Assembly (NCBI GenBank): GCA_964551525.1
Contig: CAZKCH010000014.1
Location: 1-11,851, forward strand
Length of the DNA: 11,851 nt
Reading direction: 5' to 3'
Origin: GWA2-46-15 sp964551525
Lineage (GTDB): Bacteria > Patescibacteriota > Minisyncoccia > Minisyncoccales > GWA2-46-15
Within the stretch, counting starts at the first letter, position 1. Each line of letters begins with the position of its first letter. The position numbers and the translations under genes are program-made. Shown here in pieces: positions 1 through 5,126 of the stretch. Below the pieces are notes generated by a model. The model ran no database searches, was not told the DNA's origin, and worked only from the letters and a program-made list of their open reading frames with translations.

Positions 1-138
1 TGTGTTGGGTGTGTTTGGGTGTTGGTTTCGCGTCGCGTCGAAAAAAGCGACGACGAAGACGATGGCCGCCATGATTACGGCGGCGATCGAAAAAACTTTG
101 GCAACGGCGGCTACGCCGTTGCTAAAATAAGTAGTCAT
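1..138 (-). CDS. Partial membrane-anchored protein, N-terminal 46 residues
   Basis: This minus-strand reading frame starts at ATG 138-136 and stays open to the window edge, so only the first 46 residues are visible. The start is set by a strong Shine-Dalgarno (AAGGAG, complement of 147-152), 8 nt upstream. A single hydrophobic helix covers about residues 9-33 (AVAKVFSIAAVIMAAIVFVV). It is followed by a polar stretch rich in N, T, P, H and Q that reads as a linker. The layout fits a membrane-anchored protein with most of its mass beyond the visible part. Transcription would be divergent from the operon starting at 270. No family is recognisable from the visible residues. Reality as a gene is well supported by the SD, spacing and open frame; function is unknown. 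Confidence 0.7.
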   Translation of the reverse strand, partial: MTTYFSNGVAAVAKVFSIAAVIMAAIVFVVAFFDATRNQHPNTPNT

Positions 139-146
139 TTCTCATT

Positions 147-152
147 CTCCTT
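147..152 (-). promoter_or_regulatory. Strong Shine-Dalgarno for the partial gene at 1-138
   Basis: CTCCTT on the plus strand reads AAGGAG on the minus strand, 8 nt before ATG 138-136. This near-ideal anti-SD complement fixes the start. It contrasts with the SD-less plus-strand genes in the window. Confidence 0.75.
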
Positions 153-176
153 CTTTGAAATGTTCTGCGGTGATTA

Positions 177-206
177 TTTTTAAGCATTTTTTTATTTTTT
201 TTGCAA
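177..206 (-). promoter_or_regulatory. Possible promoter for the minus-strand partial gene
   Basis: TTGCAA (206-201 on the minus strand), an 18-nt spacer and TAAAAA (182-177) resemble a sigma-70-type promoter directed at the gene starting at 138. The region is very A/T-rich, so chance matches are easy and this is tentative. TTGCAA is its own reverse complement, so it could equally face the divergent operon. Confidence 0.3.
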
Positions 207-210
207 TCCC

Positions 211-239
211 TTAAACTACGGCCAGAATTGTGGTAAGAT
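211..239 (+). promoter_or_regulatory. Probable promoter of the four-gene operon starting at 270
   Basis: TTAAAC (211-216), 17 nt, then TAAGAT (234-239) form a plausible -35/-10 pair. The predicted transcription start near 246 leaves a leader of about 24 nt before ATG 270, with no convincing Shine-Dalgarno in it. The same -10 sequence, TAAGAT, occurs upstream of the glycosyltransferase gene at 9580. Confidence 0.45.
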
Positions 240-269
240 AAAGCCAGGACAAAACTAACTTTTTCAAAC

Positions 270-575
270 ATGGATTTCGCCACTTTAATTTGCGGTTTCG
301 GCGGCGGCGTGGTCAGGGGATTAGTCGGCTTTTTAAAATACTATTATTCCTACAAAAACACGCCTTTTAATATTCTTTATTTCTTTACCACTTCTTTTCT
401 GTCCGGCGTGGTCGGTATGCTCACGGCCGGCGCGATCAGGGGATCGGGCATTATTATTTCCGGGCTTGAGCCGTTGAGCAGCCCCTGGGCGTTCATTGCC
501 GGTTATGCCGGCGGAGATTTTATTGAAAACGTCTACAAGATAATTTCCCAGAAAATTTCTCTTCCTAAAAAGTAA
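270..575 (+). CDS. Small multi-pass membrane protein of unknown function (101 aa)
   Basis: The 101-residue product is strongly hydrophobic. One membrane segment spans about residues 5-27 and includes a glycine run at 10-13. A second spans about 34-56. A third, shorter Gly/Ala-rich hydrophobic stretch lies at about 72-85 and contains GYAGGDF. The tail is basic (KISLPKK). Small size, glycine-rich helices and a GY-x-G-x-D-F-type turn before the C-terminus recall holin-like or small channel-like membrane proteins, but I cannot assign a family. It is the first gene of a tight operon, 9 nt before the next ATG, with no phage genes nearby. Coding is supported by a good upstream promoter candidate and continuous codon usage like its neighbours. 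Function is unknown. Confidence 0.75.
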   Translation: MDFATLICGFGGGVVRGLVGFLKYYYSYKNTPFNILYFFTTSFLSGVVGMLTAGAIRGSGIIISGLEPLSSPWAFIAGYAGGDFIENVYKIISQKISLPKK

Positions 576-584
576 ATTTTATCC

Positions 585-1190
585 ATGGCGGAAGAAATTT
601 TAGATCAAAAAATCGTTCAAAAACTTTTATCTGTTCCCGGCCGATGCCGTGGTTTGGCGGCGAAAGACAATATTGATTTTATTGTTTCCAATGAGGGAGA
701 GGGGGGCGTGGCTAAGGTGGAAGAAGCGATGGTGGCGGCCGGCTGTCCGTTTCGGATCAGGGAAATCAAGGGCATGGATTTTTATCCCCTGGGCCTGGAA
801 ACGATCATGCTGTTGGCGATGAAAAAGGTTTTTAATTACAGCGACGAAAAGTTTTATGAAGTGGGAATCAGCAATGCCCGGCAATCCTTGGTGGTCAGGG
901 TTTTCGCCAAGTATTTTATTTCTCTCAAAAAAATGTTCACCGAGGCGTCTAAAATGTGGCGGCGGTATTATGACAATGATAATTTTCGGCCCATCCGCCT
1001 TGATGAAAGAAAAAAGGAGATCGTTTTGCGCATAGAAAATTTCAATCTTCATCCGCTTCATTGCCAGGTTTTTAAAGGGTATTTTACCGCCGTGGTGAAA
1101 ATGATTGTCGGCCGGCCCGTCCGCTGCCAGGAAACGAGCTGCGCCTTTAAAGACAGCGGCAATATCCACGAATTTTTTATTACTTGGTAA
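585..1190 (+). CDS. Protein with a V4R/heme-NO-binding-like C-terminal signature (201 aa)
   Basis: The 201-aa soluble protein has an alpha/beta N-terminal half followed by a C-terminal stretch (about 160-201) with the pattern GYFTAVV-x(4)-GRPVRCQETSC-x-F, ending in HEFFITW. A helix, then 'G-x-P-V-x-C-x-E-T-x-C', then a short strand resembles the end of V4R and related DUF2378/heme-NO-binding-like folds, which bind small hydrophobic ligands or act as sensors. Cysteines at 160, 181 and 186 could be functional but need not be. The resemblance is by pattern recall only, so ligand and role are inference. There is no membrane segment or signal peptide. It sits 9 nt after the membrane protein gene and 15 nt before the Mth938-like gene, so it is probably co-transcribed with both. 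There is no Shine-Dalgarno before ATG 585. Confidence 0.7.
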   Translation: MAEEILDQKIVQKLLSVPGRCRGLAAKDNIDFIVSNEGEGGVAKVEEAMVAAGCPFRIREIKGMDFYPLGLETIMLLAMKKVFNYSDEKFYEVGISNARQSLVVRVFAKYFISLKKMFTEASKMWRRYYDNDNFRPIRLDERKKEIVLRIENFNLHPLHCQVFKGYFTAVVKMIVGRPVRCQETSCAFKDSGNIHEFFITW

Positions 1191-1205
1191 TTTTACTCGA
1201 ATTTC

Positions 1206-1568
1206 ATGATCAAAATTGATTCGGTTGAATTCGGTTCGATTGTCATTGACGGCGTCAAATACAGCCAGGTTTTAATTATTGGCGACAAGGCCACGGAAAG
1301 GGACTGCATGAAGCTGAAAGAAAAATTCGCCACTTCCCATAAAATCGGCGATTGGGAGAAAACGCAATTGTGGGAAAATAATCCGGAAATAATTGTTATC
1401 GGCACGGGCTGGGACGGCGTGACGCAAGTTGAAGAAAGTTTTGTTGAGCAGGCGAAAGAAAAAGGCATTGCTTTGCTCAAGTTTCTGACTCCGGAAGCAG
1501 TTGAATTTTACAATCAAAAAACAGGCGCCGGGATTAAAATCAATGCTTTAATCCACACCACCTGCTGA
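1206..1568 (+). CDS. Mth938-like / DUF498 domain protein (120 aa)
   Basis: The 120-aa product matches the small Mth938 (DUF498/DUF598, NDUFAF3-like) fold. It shows an N-terminal strand pair with FGSIVIDGVKY (about 9-19), a central strand PEIIVIGTG (about 60-68), and a C-terminal segment with a Pro-Glu-Ala helix, YN (102-103) and the typical ending ALIHTTC (114-120). The length is normal for the family. Mitochondrial relatives assist complex I assembly; the role of the stand-alone bacterial forms is not established. The gene overlaps the helicase-nuclease gene by 1 nt (TGATG at 1566-1570), which suggests translational coupling. No Shine-Dalgarno precedes ATG 1206. Family assignment is fairly confident; the function is not known. 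Confidence 0.8.
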   Translation: MIKIDSVEFGSIVIDGVKYSQVLIIGDKATERDCMKLKEKFATSHKIGDWEKTQLWENNPEIIVIGTGWDGVTQVEESFVEQAKEKGIALLKFLTPEAVEFYNQKTGAGIKINALIHTTC

Positions 1569-4408
1569 TGATTGATCTCTCTTCTCTTAATAAAAAACAG
1601 AAAGAAGCGGTCAAGGCCGGCGCCGGCCCGTTGTTGATTGTGGCCGGCGCCGGCACGGGCAAAACCACGGTGATCACCAATCGCATTGCTTTTTTAATTG
1701 AAAGCGGCCTGGCTAAGCCGGAAGAAATTTTAGCCATGACCTTTACCGACAAGGCCGCCAATGAAATGCTGACGCGGGTGGACCAGCTTTTATCCCGCGG
1801 CTACGCCGATCTTTGGATTTCCACGTTTCATTCTTTTTGCGATCGCGTCTTACGCGAATGCGGTCTGGCTATTGGTTTGCCTACTGACTTTAAGTTATTA
1901 GACCAGACCTCGGCCTGGCTGCTTTTGCGCCAGAACTTCAGCCAATTAAAGCTTGATTATTACCGGCCCATGGGCAGCCCAACCAAGTTTCTTCATGCGC
2001 TAATAGACCATTTTTCCCGCTGCAAAGACCAGGGCATTGCCGCTGAGGATTATCTTGATTTTGCCAAGAAAACCAAGGCCAAGCAGGAAAAAGACCGGCT
2101 TTTGGAAGTGGCCAACGCTTATGCGGCATATCAAAAATTGCTTTTAGACAACGGGCTTTTGGATTTCGGCGACTTGATCAATTATTGTTTGAAACTTTTC
2201 AAAGAGAGGCCGCAGATTCTGGAAAAGTACCAAAAGCAATTTAAATACATTTTGGTTGATGAGTTTCAGGATACAAATTTCAGTCAGTACGAATTGGTGA
2301 AGATGTTGGCCCGGCCGAAGAATAATCTGGCGGTTTGCGCGGATGCCAATCAGGCGATTTACCGCTGGCGGGGCGCTTCTTTCGGCAACATTGTTAATTT
2401 CAAAAAGGATTTTCCCAAAGCGAAAATTGTTTTTCTGGAAGAAAATTACCGTTCTCATCAGGGCATTCTTGACCTCGCTTTTAAATTTTTGAAAATTGCC
2501 AAGAGCAATCAGCCCGAATGGCTGGAAAAGATAAATAAAAAACTCAAAGCGGCCAAACCGGGCGCGGCCAAAATCGAACACCTTCATTTTAAAACCGGAG
2601 AGCAGGAGAACATCGGCGTGGCGGAGAAAATCCTGAAACTAATGAAAGAGGATAAGAGCGCCGGCGGCGCCAGCTTTAATGATTTTGTTATTTTGGTCAG
2701 GGCGAACAATCAGGCCGCTTCTTTCAGCCGGGCTTTGGAAAGAGCGGGTATTCCCTTCCAGTTTTTGGCCATGAGGGGTTTGTATTCCAAGCCGATTATT
2801 ATTGATATCATTTCTTACTTCAAGCTTTTGGACAATTATCATGAAAGCGCCTCGGCTTTTAAGATTCTTAATTTGCCGTTTTTGGCCATTGCCCAGGAAG
2901 ACATTGCCAGCATCGGCCAGTATGCCAGTCGCAAAGCCAAATCAATTTTTGAGGCCTTTCAGGAGTTGCCCTTGATTCCCAATCTGTCAGAAAAAACCAA
3001 AATCAGCATCGGCCGGATTTTATCTTTACTGGCAAAGCATGCCGCTTTGGCCGCGGAAAAAAATGTTTCAGAAATTCTCCTCGCTTTTTTGGAGGACTTT
3101 GGCTATCTGGAATATCTGGTGAAAAGAAACAAAAAAGAAGATTTGGATTTGATTTCCCAATTTCTCCGGCGGATAAAATCATTTGAGGAAACCCATCTGG
3201 ACGCCCGCTTGAAGCCGTTTATGGAAGAGCTGGCCCTAGAATTGGATTCGGGCGAAGAGGGGAAGATGGATTTTGATCCTGACCAAGGGCCGGAAGTGGT
3301 GAAGATTATGACTGTCCATGCCGCCAAGGGCCTGGAGTTTAAATATGTTTTTTTAGTGAACCTGGTTGATAAAAGATTTCCCAGCATTGAGCGGGGCGAG
3401 CCGATTGATCTGCCGGAGAAATTAATCAAGGATATTTTGCCCGCAGGGGATTTCCATTTAGAGGAAGAACGCCGGCTTTTTTACGTTGCCATGACGCGAG
3501 CAAAGAGCGGATTATTTTTGACTTCGGCCGATGACTACGGTGGCGTGCAAATGAAGCGGCTTTCCCGGTTTTTGATTGAGTTGGGATATACCGGCGCCAA
3601 AGGCCAGCAAGCCAAGCCGAGTAATGTTAAAATTGTGGCCCGGCCGAAAACAGAAAAACTAATGTTGCCGGAAAGATTTTCTTTTACCCAGTTAATAGCT
3701 TTTTCCAAATGCCCCTTGCAGTATAAGTTTGCTCACGTGATGAAAGTGCCGGTGCGAGGCAAGGCCGTGTTTTCTTTTGGCAAATCAATGCACAATGCTT
3801 TGGCGTTTTTTCTGGACGAGAAGGCCGTGGGCAAGAACGTTGGTTTTGAGCGGCTGATGGAAATTTTCAAAAAAGAATGGATTGATGACTGGTATGAAAG
3901 CAAGGCCCAGCAGGAGGAATATTGGCAATTGGGAGAGAAGTCATTGAGAAGATTTTGGGAGGAACTTTCACGGAAAAAACCGAAAATTATGGCCATTAAT
4001 GATATGCCCGCCTTGGAACAGGATTTTAATATTAAGGTCGGCGGCCATACTTTGATCGGCAAAATTGACCGGATTGATGATTTGGGTCAGGGCGAAGCGG
4101 AGCTGATTGATTACAAAACCGGCTCGGCCAAGGATAAATTGCGGCCCGAAGACAAAAAACAGTTATTAATTTACCAGATTGCCGCCAAAGAAGTTTTGGG
4201 CCTGAAGCCGAAAAAACTGACTTATTATTATTTGGACGAAGGCTCGATTGTCTCGTTTTTGGGTACGGAAGCGGACATCGAACAAGAAAAAAAAGATATT
4301 GTCGAGGAAATTGAGGCAATTAAAAAAAGTGATTTCAGTCCGACCCCGGGCTGGCAGTGCGATTGGTGCGACTTCAAAGGCATTTGCGAATTCGCCAAGA
4401 AGGCGTAA
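1568..4408 (+). CDS. UvrD-like superfamily-1 helicase fused to a PD-(D/E)XK (RecB/Cas4-type) nuclease
   Basis: The 946-aa protein combines ATP-driven DNA unwinding with a nuclease. Helicase motifs run in order: Q-motif LNKKQKEAV (7-15), Walker A AGAGTGKTT (26-34), Ia MTFTDKAANEM (57-67), TFHSFCDRVL (86-95), II ILVDEFQDTN (228-237), III ADANQAIYRWRGA (258-270), IV LEENYRS (290-296), V VKIMTVHAAKGLEF (578-591) and VI EEERRLFYVAMTRAK (632-646). The C-terminal nuclease shows FSFTQLIAFSKCP (704-716), GKIDRID with D834, IDYKTG with D848 and K850, and Q865-x3-Y869. C715 plus C931, C934 and C940 form a Cas4/AddB-style Fe-S cluster set. It likely processes DNA ends in recombination repair, as AddAB/AdnAB-class enzymes do, but as one polypeptide. 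It is last in its operon, 1 nt overlapping the upstream gene. All catalytic residues appear present. Confidence 0.95.
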   Translation: MIDLSSLNKKQKEAVKAGAGPLLIVAGAGTGKTTVITNRIAFLIESGLAKPEEILAMTFTDKAANEMLTRVDQLLSRGYADLWISTFHSFCDRVLRECGLAIGLPTDFKLLDQTSAWLLLRQNFSQLKLDYYRPMGSPTKFLHALIDHFSRCKDQGIAAEDYLDFAKKTKAKQEKDRLLEVANAYAAYQKLLLDNGLLDFGDLINYCLKLFKERPQILEKYQKQFKYILVDEFQDTNFSQYELVKMLARPKNNLAVCADANQAIYRWRGASFGNIVNFKKDFPKAKIVFLEENYRSHQGILDLAFKFLKIAKSNQPEWLEKINKKLKAAKPGAAKIEHLHFKTGEQENIGVAEKILKLMKEDKSAGGASFNDFVILVRANNQAASFSRALERAGIPFQFLAMRGLYSKPIIIDIISYFKLLDNYHESASAFKILNLPFLAIAQEDIASIGQYASRKAKSIFEAFQELPLIPNLSEKTKISIGRILSLLAKHAALAAEKNVSEILLAFLEDFGYLEYLVKRNKKEDLDLISQFLRRIKSFEETHLDARLKPFMEELALELDSGEEGKMDFDPDQGPEVVKIMTVHAAKGLEFKYVFLVNLVDKRFPSIERGEPIDLPEKLIKDILPAGDFHLEEERRLFYVAMTRAKSGLFLTSADDYGGVQMKRLSRFLIELGYTGAKGQQAKPSNVKIVARPKTEKLMLPERFSFTQLIAFSKCPLQYKFAHVMKVPVRGKAVFSFGKSMHNALAFFLDEKAVGKNVGFERLMEIFKKEWIDDWYESKAQQEEYWQLGEKSLRRFWEELSRKKPKIMAINDMPALEQDFNIKVGGHTLIGKIDRIDDLGQGEAELIDYKTGSAKDKLRPEDKKQLLIYQIAAKEVLGLKPKKLTYYYLDEGSIVSFLGTEADIEQEKKDIVEEIEAIKKSDFSPTPGWQCDWCDFKGICEFAKKA

Positions 4409-4442
4409 CTTTTGGATATTGCGTGTTATATAAATAACGAGA

Positions 4443-4463
4443 AAGGCGCCGCACGGGCGCCTT
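4443..4463. terminator. Hairpin terminator shared by convergent genes
   Basis: AAGGCGCC (4443-4450), loop GCACG, then GGCGCCTT (4456-4463) form a perfect 8-bp stem. It lies between the end of the helicase gene (plus, 4408) and the end of the microprotein gene (minus, 4479), so it can serve both directions. The U-tract is clearer on the minus side (TTTCTCGTT); on the plus side it is interrupted. Confidence 0.65.
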
Positions 4464-4478
4464 AGATCTTTAAAAACA

Positions 4479-4583
4479 TCAGCCACTATCTTTTTTATGG
4501 CAGTGCGCTCCTAAGTCGCACATAGTGCAGTTGCAGTTGCATTCCCTCAACAAATGGAGGAATAAGTGGAAGAGTTTTTTCAT
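4479..4583 (-). CDS. Cys/His-rich microprotein (34 aa), unknown function
   Basis: A 34-codon minus-strand frame runs from ATG 4583-4581 to TGA 4481-4479. The start is decided by a perfect Shine-Dalgarno, AAAGGAGG (complement of 4590-4597), 6 nt upstream. The N-terminus is amphipathic and leucine-rich (MKKLFHLFLHLLRE). It is followed by a dense cluster, CNCNCTMC (residues 15-22), and then HCH (27-29). This gives five cysteines, plus four histidines in all, in 34 residues, which suggests binding of zinc, copper or an Fe-S cluster; that is inference. The gene has its own promoter candidate (TTGACG, 17 nt, TTTAAA), a leader hairpin and a terminator just after the stop, so it is a complete transcription unit. 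No known family is recognised. The alternative is that the transcript acts as a small RNA, but the SD and spacing favour translation. Confidence 0.6.
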   Translation of the reverse strand: MKKLFHLFLHLLRECNCNCTMCDLGAHCHKKDSG

Positions 4584-4584
4584 A

Positions 4585-4607
4585 ATTCCCCTCCTTTCGT
4601 GGGGGAT
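4585..4607 (-). promoter_or_regulatory. Leader hairpin overlapping the microprotein Shine-Dalgarno
   Basis: In the minus-strand leader a run of C residues followed by ACGAAAGGA and GGGG can form a short stem of about 5 bp (CCCC with GGGG plus a flanking T-A pair). Part of the Shine-Dalgarno lies in the loop and part in the 3' arm. Such a structure could modulate ribosome access. The stem is short and the idea is inference. Confidence 0.3.
4590..4597 (-). promoter_or_regulatory. Perfect Shine-Dalgarno of the microprotein gene
   Basis: On the minus strand this reads AAAGGAGG, 6 nt before ATG 4583-4581. It is the best anti-SD match in the window and the main reason for calling so short a gene. 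Confidence 0.75.
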
Positions 4608-4638
4608 TCAAAGAACAAGGATAAGGCTTTCTACTTTC

Positions 4639-4667
4639 TTTAAACTCCCAAATTGCCTTTTCGTCAA
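4639..4667 (-). promoter_or_regulatory. Promoter of the microprotein gene
   Basis: On the minus strand TTGACG (4667-4662) and TTTAAA (4644-4639) are separated by exactly 17 nt, matching the sigma-70 pattern. The predicted start near 4632 gives a leader of about 49 nt that carries the hairpin and the Shine-Dalgarno. Confidence 0.55.
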
Positions 4668-4676
4668 GTTTCGGCA

Positions 4677-4689
4677 GAGGTCTGACCTC
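4677..4689. promoter_or_regulatory. Perfect palindrome next to the microprotein promoter (operator-like)
   Basis: GAGGTC, a central T, then GACCTC form a 13-nt inverted repeat with 6-bp arms. It sits 9 nt upstream of the -35 element of the microprotein promoter in minus orientation. The 1-nt centre makes an RNA hairpin unlikely and favours a dimeric DNA-binding protein site. No regulator is identified. Confidence 0.35.
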
Positions 4690-4711
4690 GACCGATTTGT
4701 TTTCAAGTAAA

Positions 4712-4737
4712 GACGGCAGAGGTTTTCCTCTGCCGTC
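4712..4737 (-). terminator. Hairpin terminator of the 86-aa gene
   Basis: GACGGCAGAGG (4712-4722), loop TTTT, then CCTCTGCCGTC (4727-4737) make a perfect 11-bp stem, 7 nt beyond the stop of the minus-strand gene at 4744-5004. On the minus strand the stem is followed by TTTACTTG, a weak U-tract. One arm motif (CGGCAGAGG) recurs at 4672-4680, so an alternative pairing is possible. Confidence 0.7.
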
Positions 4738-4743
4738 CTCGGT

Positions 4744-5004
4744 TTATAACACTTCTTCGTATCCCTCCTCTTCAATGAGGTGGATGTAGGCTTCCAGGTC
4801 GATCAGCTTACCACCTGGAGTTATGACCCGATGGGTTGCCCAGGAAAATGGAATCTGGGTTTCCCTGACGCTCGTTCTGGGATCCTGGATGGTGTCCATG
4901 ATTTTAACATCCGGTTTCCCCTGTTTGCGGAAAGTGCGAGGAAATGCGGGCACATTTCCGCTACCGCCCCCGTTTTTCTTTAAAGAAAAACCAAAGCCAG
5001 TCAT
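4744..5004 (-). CDS. Orphan small protein (86 aa), unknown function
   Basis: The minus-strand frame encodes 86 residues from ATG 5004-5002, chosen because a strong Shine-Dalgarno (AAGGAGA, complement of 5011-5017) lies 7 nt upstream. The N-terminus is Gly/Asn-rich and basic (about 1-31). A central stretch (about 32-62) carries VKIMDTIQDPR and IPFSWATHRVITPGG. The C-terminus is acidic and probably helical (IDLEAYIHLIEEEGYEEVL, residues 68-86). There is no membrane segment, signal peptide or cysteine. I do not recognise a family. A terminator hairpin follows the stop, and a divergent intergenic region separates it from ychF, so it appears to be a monocistronic gene. Overlapping plus-strand frames in the same DNA lack start signals and are rejected. 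Confidence 0.75.
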   Translation of the reverse strand: MTGFGFSLKKNGGGSGNVPAFPRTFRKQGKPDVKIMDTIQDPRTSVRETQIPFSWATHRVITPGGKLIDLEAYIHLIEEEGYEEVL

Positions 5005-5010
5005 GTCTTT

Positions 5011-5017
5011 TCTCCTT
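5011..5017 (-). promoter_or_regulatory. Strong Shine-Dalgarno of the 86-aa gene
   Basis: On the minus strand this reads AAGGAGA, with 7 nt between AGGAG and ATG 5004-5002. It fixes the start of the orphan gene. Confidence 0.7.
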
Positions 5018-5054
5018 TTTCAATGTTTTTCTGCCGGTTCGCAGAATACTCTTC

Positions 5055-5084
5055 TTAAAGCATAAAAACCGCGTTATAGTCAAT
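5055..5084 (-). promoter_or_regulatory. Possible promoter of the 86-aa gene
   Basis: On the minus strand TTGACT (5084-5079) is followed after 18 nt by CTTTAA (5060-5055). A second nearby -35-like TTGACA (5098-5093) overlaps the divergent ychF -35 element. Assignment is uncertain because the -10 match is weak. Confidence 0.3.
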
Positions 5085-5091
5085 TGTTTTT

Positions 5092-5120
5092 TTGTCAAAT
5101 TACGCGTTTTGCTTTAAACT
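5092..5120 (+). promoter_or_regulatory. ychF promoter, probably giving a leaderless mRNA
   Basis: TTGTCA (5092-5097), exactly 17 nt, then TAAACT (5115-5120) form a good sigma-70-type promoter. The usual start 6-8 nt after the -10 element falls at 5126-5128, on or beside the A of ATG 5127. There is no room for a Shine-Dalgarno, so the transcript is predicted to be leaderless. Confidence 0.55.
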
Positions 5121-5126
5121 AAAACA

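Noticed and set aside
31..52. CGTCGC / GCGACG inverted repeat near the left edge
   Set aside because: It lies inside the coding frame of the partial minus-strand gene, has a 10-nt loop and no U-tract, and can be explained by codon composition.
270..575. Calling the 101-aa membrane protein a phage holin
   Set aside because: Size and helices fit loosely, but there is no endolysin or other phage gene nearby and no specific motif that I can verify.
627..1169. Long minus-strand frame (about 180 codons) opposite the V4R-like gene
   Set aside because: It is the antisense shadow of a real gene in an operon. Its composition is rich in His, Phe and Arg, as is typical of reverse-strand artefacts, and it lacks an SD.
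4525..4710. Plus-strand 61-codon frame over the microprotein and its promoter
   Set aside because: It has no SD or promoter and runs antisense through a promoter, a leader hairpin and the SD of the microprotein; the minus-strand reading explains the signals better.
4780..5065. Plus-strand open frames opposite the 86-aa gene
   Set aside because: They lie antisense to a minus-strand frame with a strong SD and terminator, have no start signals of their own, and their compositions look like frame shadows.
5073..5098. TTGACA with TATAAC on the minus strand as a promoter for the 86-aa gene
   Set aside because: The spacer is only 14 nt, too short for a normal sigma-70 promoter, so the TTGACT/CTTTAA pair was preferred, although weakly.
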